Positions 9,633-20,439 of a stretch of 41,017 nucleotides of DNA are shown here, piece after piece. The stretch spans positions 1-41,017 of the forward strand of contig JACVTC010000346.1 in the NCBI GenBank assembly GCA_016946835.1, written 5' to 3'. The stretch is from Neocallimastix lanati (nom. inval.). Its lineage: Eukaryota > Neocallimastigomycota > Neocallimastigomycetes > Neocallimastigales > Neocallimastigaceae. The notes beneath the pieces are model-generated. The model had not been told where the DNA came from, did not search any database, and saw only the letters and a list, made by a program, of their open reading frames with translations. Made by a program: the position numbers and the translations under genes. Numbering within the stretch: position 1 is the stretch's first letter; each line of letters begins with the position of its first letter.

Positions 9633-11072
9633 ATCAATAAATTTAAAATCAAATTAATTTGATAATTCTAATTATCAAAGTTTATTATAAATAAATTTTT
9701 ATTAAACTAAACATTTAAATATTTATTATTATTATTATATATCTATATAGTATATTACTATATAGACATATCGACTTAGTGAATATTTTTATTAAAACAT
9801 ATTATTTTATTTAAATTTAAATTATAAATTATATCAAAATCTTAACAGATGTCAAAGTTTTAAGATAATTTGGTCTTAACGATTAGGTCAAGATGCCAAA
9901 TTATAGTAATTAATTAATAATTTAATTTTACTCTTATTTAAAACATATTGTTATTAGTAAATTTTATAATTAAATTTTTATTTAAAATATAAATTTTATT
10001 TAATTTTAATAATATTTTATTACATTATTATTTTATATAATTATTACTATAATTTAAATTACAATAATCCTACAAAGGATTAATCAAAAGATTTAAACAT
10101 GTATTTATATAAAATAATTAATTATTAAAATATTAATTATTAATATGAATATGTAATAGTATTAATATAAGTTTGATATTGATAATATAAAGTAAGATAG
10201 TAATATAAATATTTAATATAAATAAAATATAAGAATATAATATGTAGAAATTAATTTAATATGACAATCACGTGTTTACATTATTTAATATATATTAATT
10301 TCAATATGTAAATAATATTTAGTAATTAGTTGGCCTAGACTAATTCCTAAATATTTTAATAAAGTTAATTTAATAATAATTATTATATTATTATTTTTTA
10401 ATATTGAAATTCAAATAACTGAATTATTGAAATTGAAATTGAAATTGAAATTGAAATTGAAATTGAAATTGAAATTCAGTTATTATCTTAACATTAGAAA
10501 AATTATTAATAATATAATATTTATTAAAAATTAATTTTATATAATGAATCTTAAAATATATTATTAATATATTATTAAAGATAATTTATTATTATTAATT
10601 ATTAAAATATTAAATTAAATAATAATATTAAAAATATTAAAAGAATTGTTGATAATATAGTAAAATTAGTTATATTAATTATAACGGAGATTGAATGTTT
10701 AATTAAATTGATGTTAATATTAAAATAATTTTTAAATAATGTTAAACAAGATGAATTAATAGTTATAAGTAAAAAGTTATGAATATTGATATTTATTAAT
10801 TAATTTTAGTGTTTCGATAAATAAAATTTATAAAATTAGTAAAAAAATATAATTATGAAAATAATTTATAAATAAATATTTTCTTTTTTTTTAAGGAATA
10901 ATAATAAAACATGTATTTTTTTTTTATGATAAAATATAATAAATAAAATAATAAAAGATAAATAAATAAAAAGTAAATATAATTATTGTAATATAATATT
11001 CTTGGAGTAATTCCCTTTTGCACAAACGCCCAACTAACATATACGGTATTTAATAAAATATCGTATCAAAAA

Positions 11073-11090
11073 TGGTGGAGAATCCGGGCG
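11073..11090 (+). promoter_or_regulatory. tRNA primer-binding site of Element 2
   Basis: The sequence tggtggagaatccgggcg begins four bases after the 5' LTR. The leading TGG complements a tRNA CCA end. I could not assign the tRNA. The other three elements lack such a site. Confidence 0.75.
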
Positions 11091-11216
11091 TGCAAACCAA
11101 GAATATTATGAAATTTATATTTATATTGATATTTACTTTTTAAAAATAAAGACAATTAAATAATTAATATTAAATTAAAATTAAATAATTAATTTTTTAT
11201 AATAGTAATATATAAA

Positions 11217-11223
<7 letters not shown>

Positions 11224-11266
<43 letters not shown>
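11224..11266 (+). repeat. Poly(A) tract in Element 2 leader
   Basis: 43 consecutive A on the sense strand of the untranslated leader. Confidence 0.9.
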
Positions 11267-11267
<1 letters not shown>

Positions 11268-11293
11268 GCCTAAAATTATTATGATTATTATTA

Positions 11294-11359
11294 AATAATA
11301 ATTAAAGGTAACTGGGAGTTCGAACCAGAATAAAAACGAATAAGTCTTTAATTATTATT
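11294..11359 (+). promoter_or_regulatory. Structured leader module 1 of Element 2
   Basis: Outer arms 11294-11307 and 11346-11359 pair over 14 bp. Inside, ctgg/ccag encloses a 9-nt loop containing gttcgaa, followed by the conserved linker taaaaacgaataa. A second diverged copy follows at 11400-11455. Duplication with retained pairing suggests a selected RNA structure such as a dimerisation or packaging signal (inference). Confidence 0.6.
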
Positions 11360-11399
11360 ATTAGTATAGTTAATTTTTTTTTATTATCATCTTTATTAG

Positions 11400-11455
11400 T
11401 AATTAAAGACAACTGGGAATTCGGACCAGTATAAAAACGAATAAACCTTTAATTA
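11400..11455 (+). promoter_or_regulatory. Structured leader module 2 of Element 2
   Basis: Diverged copy of 11294-11359. Outer arms (11400-11408 / 11447-11455) pair over 9 bp, and inner actgg/ccagt pairs over 5 bp around a 9-nt loop with attcgga. The linker taaaaacgaataa is the same as in module 1. Confidence 0.6.
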
Positions 11456-11559
11456 AGAAATGATATTATAATAAAAAGTAGTAATAGTTTAGTATAAAAA
11501 TTAATATTAAATAATATTTTATTAATAGTATATGTGATAATATTTAGAAAAAAAAAAAA

Positions 11560-11895
11560 ATAATAGATAATATTTTAATAATAATAATAAATAATATTTT
11601 AGTAATGGTGAATTAAGTAATAATTAATAATAATAAATGATATTTTAGTAATAGTGAATTAAGTAATAATTAATAATAATAAATAATATTTTAGTAATAG
11701 TAATATTTTAGTAATAGTGTATAAAATAAGAATTAATAATAATAATAATAATAATTAAATGATATTTTAGTAATAGTGAATTAAGTAATAATTAATAATA
11801 ATAAATAATATTTTAGTAATAGTGAATTAATAATTAATAATAATAAATAATATTTTAATAATAGTAATATTTTAGTAATAGTATATAAAATAAGA

Positions 11896-11926
<31 letters not shown>

Positions 11927-11960
11927 GTAATAATAATAACAATAATAATAACAATAATAA
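11560..11960 (+). repeat. AT-rich tandem repeats in Element 2 leader
   Basis: Several imperfect copies of a unit built from aataatattttagtaatagtg and aattaagtaataatta, running into an aat/aac trinucleotide stretch just before gag. The poly-Leu reading on the other strand is a by-product of this repeat. Confidence 0.75.
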
Positions 11961-12028
11961 AAATAACATTATTATACTCGTAAAAGTATATAAGAATATA
12001 ATTTCAAATTAAAATAATAATTAGATAA

Positions 12029-13333
12029 ATGGCGGACGCTTCGAAAATTAGAAGAGACTTACCATACTTAGCAAATTATGGTAAGGACATAGATTCTTGG
12101 ATAGAAGATTTCAAAAATGTTATGGAAATTTACAACATTGAGGAACCAAACAGAATTTTTATTTGGGTAAAGAACGCAGTAGAGGCTGACATAAAAAACC
12201 TTTTAAAATCTTTATGTACTACAAGAAATAATGTTAAAAGGTTTCCCTCATATAAAGAAATCCAGAGAGCCATTGAAGATTATTTAGAAATTACTCAAAA
12301 TGATAAGTGTTCAATTTTAAAGGCCTTAAAAATAAAAAGAAATGAAACAATTAAAGGATTTAATTATAATTATTTAACTCTTTATCATCGACTTGACTTG
12401 GAATATAAAAAATTAATATGTGTCGATGATTATTTAAATGCTATACATGATAGGGTATATGTACATTCTCAAGTAATTTTGGCCAACTGTAAAACATTAA
12501 CAGAAGCGTTCGAAGTAGCAGAACGTGCAGAAAAAGCTGAAGTACGAACTATAACAAACAAAAATTCTCAGAATGTTATGGTATATCAAAACAACATAAA
12601 TAAAAATAATAACAATTTATTAAATCATCCAATTTATAGGAGCTTAAGAGAACATGGAAATAATTTAGATAATTCATATCAAGCGTCATCATATGTTATG
12701 GGTTATATAAATGAAAACTCCACCAATAATAGAATGTTTACACCAGGTAGATATAGTAACAATAAAAATAAAAGTTTTAATAATAATAATAATTATTATC
12801 ACGGAGTAGAACAAATTCAACAAAATAATACTTATGATACAAGAAGATTCTATAATAACTACGAACCAAAAGCTAGAAAATCAGTTATGTGTTACTCATG
12901 TAAACAAGTAGGACATAAAGCTTATGAATGTCCTAATAATAAAAATAATGGTAGTAATAGAAATAATAATCTTTATAATATGAATAATAATGATATGGGT
13001 AATAATTATAATAATAATTTTGATTATAATAATAATAGTAATAAATATAACAATTATTATAATAATAGTAATAAAAATGGCTACAATAATTCTTTTAATG
13101 GTAGTAATTATTACTTTAATAAAAATAATAAATTTACTGGAAATAATATTGCTAATAGAAATAATCATAATTTTAATGAGAATAATATTCCCACTGGAAA
13201 TAATAATTTTAATAGAAATTCTAATGGAATAAATCAGGATATTAATACTACTAGTTCAAATATTAATAGTAATTTCAAAGCTAATGTAAATAATAATAAT
13301 AATAATGGAGATAGCTTTAATAATTTAAACTAA
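12029..13333 (+). CDS. Gag of Element 2
   Basis: 434-residue structural protein that would form the virus-like particle and bind the RNA. The N-terminal half (about 1-180) is a helical, capsid-like region. A CCHC zinc knuckle, C288-C291-H296-C301 (CYSCKQVGHKAYEC), is followed by an Asn-rich tail of more than 100 residues made mostly of aat codons. The stop codon (13331-13333) directly follows the slippery heptamer tttaaac. Most ribosomes should stop here and a minority continue into pol in the -1 frame. The start is the first ATG after the leader, with context aaATGG. Confidence 0.93.
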   Translation: MADASKIRRDLPYLANYGKDIDSWIEDFKNVMEIYNIEEPNRIFIWVKNAVEADIKNLLKSLCTTRNNVKRFPSYKEIQRAIEDYLEITQNDKCSILKALKIKRNETIKGFNYNYLTLYHRLDLEYKKLICVDDYLNAIHDRVYVHSQVILANCKTLTEAFEVAERAEKAEVRTITNKNSQNVMVYQNNINKNNNNLLNHPIYRSLREHGNNLDNSYQASSYVMGYINENSTNNRMFTPGRYSNNKNKSFNNNNNYYHGVEQIQQNNTYDTRRFYNNYEPKARKSVMCYSCKQVGHKAYECPNNKNNGSNRNNNLYNMNNNDMGNNYNNNFDYNNNSNKYNNYYNNSNKNGYNNSFNGSNYYFNKNNKFTGNNIANRNNHNFNENNIPTGNNNFNRNSNGINQDINTTSSNINSNFKANVNNNNNNGDSFNNLN

Positions 13334-13360
13334 ATAATGGGAGAAGGACAACTCCCGTTA
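13324..13360 (+). promoter_or_regulatory. -1 programmed frameshift signal between gag and pol of Element 2
   Basis: The heptamer t-tta-aac (13324-13330) is in the correct phase with gag codons TTA AAC, followed at once by TAA. A 9-bp stem (13335-13343 with 13352-13360, one T-G pair; core gggag/ctccc) begins 4 nt downstream, or 8 nt to its GC core. U UUA AAC is a classic -1 slippery site. The pol frame is gag minus 1 and is open from 13330. Confidence 0.85.
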
Positions 13361-16300
13361 ACCAAACCAAACTTCAAACTTATAATAAAAATAATAGTAT
13401 TAATGAAGAATATGTAAATTTAACATACTCTCCCAAGTTAAATAATAATACTATGAAAACAAAAAATAATTATAATAATACTAATGATAATAATTTACAT
13501 AATAATAATAATAATAATAACTTACATAATAATAATAATAATAATAATAATTCATATAATGCTAGTGCAACTTCAAATAATGATGTAATAAATAATGGAT
13601 ATCCTTATAATGATAATTCACATAATTATGATATAAACAATAATTATTTAAATAAGAATAATAAAATAAATTATACAAACAGTTTATTTGATGATAATCA
13701 TACAAGTATTGATAATATTTATTCCAATAATAATAATAATAATAACTTAAATAATATAGAATATCTTAGTAAGAATACTAGTAACGGTTATAAATTAAAT
13801 AATAGTAATCATAACAACATCTATGAAAATGACACTATTAATAAACAAGTTAACAATGATGTTAATATAAATAATACTTATAAAAATAATAATGATGATC
13901 AAAGTAACAATGAAATTGATTTAAATAGAATTTCTGTAAATGATAATGAAAAGAAAATTAATAATGAACCTAATTCAAATAATATTTATAATAATTTTGA
14001 TAATTACCATAATGAGGAAATTATCGCTGTTGCCCAAAAGAAAGGTAAAAATAATTCAATAAAAATCTCCCCATATACCAAAGAAATAAAGAAAAAGCTT
14101 ATAGATAATCCAGTTCCAATTATTACAAATGCTATGAAGAAAAATACTATTATGAAAAGAAAATTAAACGTTAATAAATTAGCAACTACAGGAACACCTG
14201 ATATGATAATAGATGAGGGAGGAACGAATGTCAAACTATCAACAGAAAAAGAAGAAGGTAAAGAATTTAAAGAAAATAAAGATCATAAAAATGTTACTTT
14301 CAATGAATCTATTGAAATTTTTGAGGATTCACAACCACCAACTAATCAAACAATAACTAATAATAACACAAATAAATTAGAATATTTGGATCTTTCTTAT
14401 ATCAATCAACCAAATATTAGAAATGTAAAAAAAGCGAATAAATTGAATAAAATAAATGAAATACTGAGCAGTAACAAAGATGATATACCCATCAATGTTA
14501 AAAGTTATTCCAAGCCAGAGAAACACATAAAAATGATGGAAGATTTTAATGAATTTAAAATTAAGGACTTTATCAAGGAAGTAGCATCAACCGAAGTCAT
14601 AACGAAGTTAGTATATTTGTTAGACCTGTTTCCAAAGTTCAGGTCAGAATTTACAAAAGCATTAAAATTAACCGAAGGAAAAGAGAAAATAAAGAAAAAT
14701 TTGAATACATCTTTAATAAATGTAATGACAATTATAAGCCAACATAAAGTGATTAAAGTTAAAGGCACTGTGGATAAGAAACCAGCTGAAATTTTCTTGG
14801 ACTCGTGTGCTAGCGTTAATTTGATTACCACTACGGCTTTAAAAAAATTTAAAATTAATAAAAATCCTATTGGGAGAATATCCGAAAAAATTTTTCAGGT
14901 ATATTCCAACAATTCAACTTGTTCAGATATTTATGAACTAAAAATATCTATTGGAAATTACACTTTTATCGATTACTTTAGGAAAATTGATAAGGATGAT
15001 ATCTTTGATATATTAATAGGTATTGACACACTTAAACGAAATAGATTTGATATAAATTTAGTTAATGATACCTTATATCATATTGATGAAAATAATAATC
15101 CTATAGAATTAGCTTCTTTATTTTATGATGTTAGCTTGAGTCCTTCTGAAAGTACAAATAGAATTAATGACGAAGAAAATAATATGAATAAGGAGAATAA
15201 TATAAATAATAATTCTTCTGAAGAGAATGATGAGGATTCTGAAACTAGTTGGAGTGACAATGATAATAATAATGATAATAATAATATACTTTTTACATAT
15301 GCTAAATCAGAGTTACCTAATATTAACATAAATAATTTTAATGTAAAATTACCTTTCTTTAATAGTGTCGACATCGATAAAGAAAATAATATCAAAATAA
15401 AAACGAATAATAATAAGAATGATGATAAAATTGACAATTATATAATAAATGATCATAAAATTAATTCTAAAGTTACAAACAATATAAATCCCATACTACA
15501 TTCTAAACTTCCATCAAAAATCGATTCTGATCAAAACGGCAATAACAAATTAAATAGTAATTATAAATTAGTAGATAGAAATATTGAAAGGAAAGAATAT
15601 AAGAATAAAACGGTTGATATTACAACACAATTGATTCCATCTCTTTTATTAATAACTAATGAAGTACTACATAATGAAAACGAGGTTTGCACAGACGACA
15701 CAATATCTAAACTGGAAATGATTCACTCTATTGTAAAAAAATTACCAGAAAATTTGAAAGCTGATGTAGAAAAATTATTTTTAAATTATATTAGTGTTCT
15801 TGCACTGAAAACTGACGATTTGGGTTCGTCAAAGCTATATCCTCATAGAATTAATTTAATACCAGGAACAACACCTATTAAACAGAGGGCCTACCGTATT
15901 TCAAAAGTGCAAGCTGATGCACTTAAAAAGGAATTAATTAAACTTATAAATAATAACTTAATTGTCCCTTCTAGTTCTCCTTGGTCTTCTCCTGTAGTAC
16001 TGGTACCGAAAAAGAATGGTCAAGTGAGAATGTGTGTTGACTACAGGAAGATTAATAATTGTACATTAAAGGACGCTTATGCACTTCCTTTAATAGATGA
16101 TATACTTTACTATGTTAGCGGTGATATTTCTATTTTGTCTACTATTGATCTCTTCTCAGGGTACCATCAGATTCCTATGCATTCTGATGATAAAGATATC
16201 ACTTGCTTTACGACCATTTACGGAAACTTTAATTTTGAAGTTATGCCTTTTGGACTATGCAACGCTCCCGCTACTTTTCAAAGGGAGATGAACAGAATAT

Positions 16301-18796
16301 TTTTTGATTTAATCGGAGTATGTGTTTTTATTTACATAGATGACTTAGTTATTTATTCTCCTTCATTAGATCAACACATCAAAGACCTAGAAAAAGTATT
16401 CCTCATTCTTGCTAATAATGGATTAAAAGTGAATTTTGAAAAATGTGATTTCTTTAAAGAAGAAGTTGAGCTCCTTGGTCATACTCTTTCTACTAAGGGT
16501 ATAAAACCTATGAATTCTAAAATAAAAGTTATTGCTAATTGGTTACCTCCTTCTAATTTAAAACAGTTACGTTCTTTCTTAGGGGCAATTGGATATTACC
16601 GGAAATTCATTAGCCATTTTGCCCAAATTGCTAAACCTTTATATGATTTAACAAAAAAGAATGTTCCTTTTGTTTGGTCTACCGAATCTAATAATGCATT
16701 TGAATTTTTAAAAATTCGTCTTATTAATGCACCTATATTGTCACCTCCAAATTTTGATAAACCATTTATCGTTCGTTCAGATGCATCTAAATCAGGAATT
16801 GGCGGGGTACTACTTCAGTTAGACGATGACAACATTGAGAAGCCATTATATTATGAAAGTAGGACACTTTCCAATTCTGAAATCAATTATAGCATTACAG
16901 AACTTGAGGGGCTTGCCGCATTTTACTGTGTCATGAAATTTAAACCTTTTCTCACTGGTAATAGTTTTGAGACAATTCTTTATACCGATCATAAGCCTTT
17001 AGTTTACATATTTAAAAATAAAGAACCTTCTTCAGCAAGGCATGTCAAATGGATAACTGAGTTCAGTATTTTAAAAGTTAAAGTGTTATATGAAGAGGGG
17101 AGGAGGAATGTAGTTGCTGATGCACTATCTAGATTACATTCTAACAATGAAAAATATATAATCAAAAATATAAAAAATGATGATAAACATATAAAAAATA
17201 AAAATAAAAGAAATAATATAAAAAATTATAATAAAGATGTATTCAACCAAGTTATAAATAATGAAATTCAAAATTGTGAAATTAAAAATAATGAAGAAAT
17301 TAGAAATAAGAAAAATACTAAAATTAATAAAATAAAAGAGTTAGTGGATGAAATTAAGATCAATAGTAATAATGAAAATTACAAAATGGAATATGAGGAA
17401 ATTAAAAATAATGTAAATAACATTAATAAGTTTAATAATAAATTACATAATAATAATAGTGAAAATAATGGAGTGGAAAATAAATTGAATGTGAATTATA
17501 TGGTATTTCAAACTGAAGAAAATAATAAACATAGTTTTAATAATAATGATAATAATAATAATAATATTAATCATGTTAATACTAATAATAATGATATTGA
17601 TGATAGTACTGAAATACTAAATGATTTCTATAAAAAAATAATAAACCAGAAATTTGTATTAATTGATGGAGTTCAGTATTATAAAGATAATAATGAATTA
17701 AGAAAAGTAATATTTAATGATAATGAAAAATGGGAACTTATTAGTAAAGCTCATTGTTTAGGACATGAAGGTAACTTTAAAACCTACCATCGTTTGAAAA
17801 GGAACTATTATTGGATAGGAATGAATAAGGATATCAGATTATTTATTAAATCTTGTCATGTATGTCAATTATGTAAACCACAACCACCGAATGTATTTAC
17901 AGAAGATTTAGCTACACCCCCAGGTCTACCTTTTACTCGGGTAGGATTGGATTTAGTTGGACCCTTATACGAATCTTTCAGAGGTAATAAATATATAATA
18001 GTACTTGTAGATTATTTAACAAAATGGGTGGAAGCTGAAGCATTAGCCAAAACAGAATCAGAAGATGTCATTAGATTTTTAAATAATATATTTTCAAGAC
18101 ACGGGATTCCAGAGATATTAATTACTGATAATGGCCCGCAATTCATATCTGATAAAACAAAAGCTTTCCTAGATTTAAATGATGTCTATGTACATTATAT
18201 TAGTACTTATCATCCTGCTTCTAACGGAGAAGTTGAAAACAGGAATAGAGAAATAATCAAATATATTAGAATTCTTAAAAGCCAATTTAAAGAATTAAGT
18301 AAACAAAATCAAGAATGGGATGATATTTTACCTAGTGCACTTTGGGCTTTAAGAACAACAAAAAATGAAGTTACTAAATTTAGTAGTTTCGAATTACTCT
18401 ATGGTAGGAAAGACTTACAACCATTTGAATTAGCAATTAATATTGACAAAAGATTTCCTGAAGAATCAGAAGAAGAATATTTTGTTCGAAAATTTATTAA
18501 TCACCATAATTGGATTTCTGAAGCAATCAAAAATATTGAAACTGCAAATGAATTATGGAAAGATAGGAGAAGACAGATTAAAAGATTAAGAAGTGAATTC
18601 AAACCAGGAGACCTAGTTTTAGTTAGAAATTTCAATCGAAGGAAACTAGACCCTTATTATATCGGACCATTAAAAATAGTTAAACAGCAATTTAATACTG
18701 TCACAGTATGTGATCCTTATACGAACGAAATTGCAGAGAGAAACATTCATCTAAAAAATGTAATTCCATATATTAGTAATTTCCTAAATTATAATC

Positions 18797-18801
<5 letters not shown>
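13330..18801 (+). CDS. Pol of Element 2 (protease, RT, RNase H, integrase), -1 frame
   Basis: Open in the -1 frame from the gag frameshift; the first ATG is at 13453 (1782 residues from there, numbering used below). An Asn-rich region of about 300 residues leads to an aspartic protease in which the active-site triad reads D450-S-C instead of D-S/T-G. Reverse transcriptase has first Asp D899 (STIDLFSGY) and YIDD at 961-964; RNase H D1110 (RSDAS). A long Asn/Lys-rich spacer (about 1230-1390) separates RNase H from integrase. Integrase has an HHCC zinc region from H1434, DD35E residues D1500, D1559 and E1595, and a GPY/F-like segment (YYIGPLKIV). There is no chromodomain. The RT and integrase motifs are intact; the protease Cys is the main doubt about activity. 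Confidence 0.93.

Positions 18802-18832
<31 letters not shown>
18800..18832 (+). repeat. Poly(A) tract overlapping the Element 2 pol stop
   Basis: 33 consecutive A on the sense strand starting within the stop codon. The following 18833-18960 is A/T-only sequence with no ORF. Confidence 0.9.
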
Positions 18833-18834
<2 letters not shown>

Positions 18835-18967
18835 ATGATATATATATATAAAAAAAAAAAAAAAAAATTTTGATATATATAAAAAATATAAAAAAAAAAA
18901 ATATAAAAAAAAATATTATAAAATATATAATAGTATTATTAGTTTAATAAATATTTTAATATGCTTA

Positions 18968-18990
18968 TAGACTTCAAGGGACGAAGTCTA
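18968..18990 (+). promoter_or_regulatory. 3' UTR hairpin of Element 2
   Basis: tagacttc (18968-18975) pairs perfectly with gaagtcta (18983-18990) around a 7-nt loop, just before the polypurine tract. Role unknown. Confidence 0.5.
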
Positions 18991-18994
18991 AGCT

Positions 18995-19008
18995 AAGTGG
19001 GGGCATCT
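18995..19008 (+). promoter_or_regulatory. Polypurine tract of Element 2
   Basis: aagtgggggcatct directly precedes the TGATG start of the 3' LTR. Confidence 0.75.
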
Positions 19009-19624
19009 TGATGCATGTCCAGTAAAAATAATAGAAAATAATAGAAAAATTATTTAGAAAAATTATTAATATAAATATTTATTAAAAATTAATTTTATAT
19101 AATGAATCTTAAAATATATTATTAATATATTATTAAAGATAATTTATTATTATTAATTATTAAAATATTAAATTAAATAATAATATTAAAAATATTAAAA
19201 GAATTGTTGATAATATAGTAAAATTAGTTATATTAATTATAACGGAGATTGAATGTTTAATTAAATTGATGTTAATATTAAAATAATTTTTAAATAATGT
19301 TAAACAAGATGAATTAATAGTTATAAGTAAAAAGTTATGAATATTGATATTTATTAATTAATTTTAGTGTTTCGATAAATAAAATTTATAAAATTAGTAA
19401 AAAAATATAATTATGAAAATAATTTATAAATAAATATTTTCTTTTTTTTTAAGGAATAATAATAAAACATGTATTTTTTTTATGATAAAATATAATAAAT
19501 AAAATAATAAAAGATAAATAAATAAAAAGTAAATATAATTATTGTAATATAATATTCTTGGAGTAATTCCCTTTTGCACAAACGCCCAACTAACATATAC
19601 GGTATTTAATAAAATATCGTATCA
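19009..19624 (+). repeat. Element 2 3' LTR
   Basis: 616 bp, begins TGATGCATG and ends TATCGTATCA. It matches 8633-8682 plus 10499-11068. The flanking sequence is atttg in the pre-insertion reading, which does not match the 5' flank. Confidence 0.93.
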
Positions 19625-19627
19625 ATT

Positions 19628-20080
19628 TGATACGTGACCACTATAAAAATGGTATTTAGGTAGATTCTTTAGGTTAAAGAAATACTTAAATATTATTGGT
19701 CAATAATAATTTTAGAATAATATATATAATTTTATAAACGGAGAATTCTTTTATTTATAAGTATATACTTATGATAAATTAATTCACATAAATAGCTATT
19801 TTTATATTTTATTTTAGTATAGTTAAAAAGAGATATTATGTATATTTGAGATAATTAATTATAATATTTATGTAAGAGAGTAATAATAATAATTGATGTA
19901 ATAATTAATAATTAATAATAAATAAAGAGTACATTAAAAAGATATATTTATTACTTTATTTTGTATTATTGTATGTGTTATTTCTATTTAATATTAGAAT
20001 ATATTATTTTGTCATAATTCCTTATTGTCATTGCCCATAAATAAATATTAATTTAGATACATAAATAAAATATCGTATCA
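19628..20080 (+). repeat. Solo LTR H (TGATAC family)
   Basis: 453 bp, begins TGATACGTGACC and ends TATCGTATCA. It is flanked by the 4-bp duplication aatt (19624-19627 and 20081-20084), whose first base is the last base of the Element 2 LTR. Its 3' part resembles D. Confidence 0.8.
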
Positions 20081-20086
20081 AATTTG

Positions 20087-20434
20087 TGTAATAATTCTAT
20101 TAAGAACTAACTCAAAATAGAATTATGTAATAATTCTTATTTAAAAGAACAACATTTTTGTTAACATTTTTGTTTATCAAAACTTGTTCAATAAATACTT
20201 ATTTTATCTTATTTAAATTTAAAAGTATTTATTTAATATTATAAATTTAAAATTTAATAAAAATTAATATTTAAAAATTAAATAAAATTTATGTATTAAA
20301 ATAACTTCATTGTTTCTAATAAATCAATTTTAAAAAGTTTTATAATAAAATATATTTTAATTATCTTAAAATTTATAACTTTGATAAAGAGTTATTAATA
20401 AACTAAAGTAAGTTATTAATAATTTCTTATCAAA
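20087..20434. repeat. Partial LTR-like sequence before B'
   Basis: Its first 47 bases repeat the start of B' (tgtaataattctattaagaa...) and it is preceded by the same atttg. The rest, to about 20434, is AT-rich and not similar to B'. It may be a truncated relative or a separate diverged insertion; no ORF is seen. Confidence 0.4.
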
Positions 20435-20439
20435 ATTTG

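Larger units (their letters stand above)
8686..9847 (+). repeat. Solo LTR F (same family as the Element 4 LTR), interrupted by a SINE
   Basis: Begins TGTTGAAATTATAACTG and ends AAATCTTAACA. It is highly similar to the Element 4 LTRs at 34009-34721 and 40320-41017. The flanking 5-bp duplication is gatgt (8681-8685 and 9848-9852). Net length without the SINE is about 704 bp. It keeps the TATA box near 9073 and the self-priming decamer at 9113-9122. Confidence 0.93.
8683..10493 (+). repeat. Solo LTR G, interrupted by LTR F
   Basis: Begins TGTCAAAG (its first three bases are 8683-8685, then it continues at 9853) and ends TATCTTAACA at 10493. It is flanked by the 5-bp duplication ttaga (8678-8682 and 10494-10498) inside the Element 2 LTR. 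Net length is about 644 bp. Near its 3' end (about 10425-10477) is a microsatellite of about eight attgaa units. Confidence 0.88.
8633..11068 (+). repeat. Element 2 5' LTR, interrupted
   Basis: The LTR proper is 8633-8682 plus 10499-11068 (about 620 bp), matching the 616-bp 3' LTR at 19009-19624. It is split by solo LTR G. The first 50 bp carry several substitutions relative to the 3' LTR, while the rest is almost identical. Confidence 0.9.
8633..19624 (+). mobile_element. Element 2: Ty3/gypsy retrotransposon with separate gag and pol frames
   Basis: 5' LTR (8633-11068, split by nested insertions), tRNA-type primer site (11073-11090), structured leader, gag (12029-13333), -1 frameshift signal (13324-13360), pol (to 18801), 3' UTR hairpin, polypurine tract and 3' LTR (19009-19624). 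The flanks do not match (left ttct, right attt), so the original target duplication is lost or the two ends come from different insertions. It has no chromodomain and is the oldest of the four by LTR divergence and by the insertions it has absorbed. Confidence 0.93.

Noticed and set aside
11781-11969. Poly-Leu ORF on the minus strand
   Set aside because: Reverse reading of an aat/aac repeat in the Element 2 leader.
12896-13232. Ile-rich ORFs on both strands over gag
   Set aside because: Out-of-frame readings of the Asn-codon-rich gag tail.
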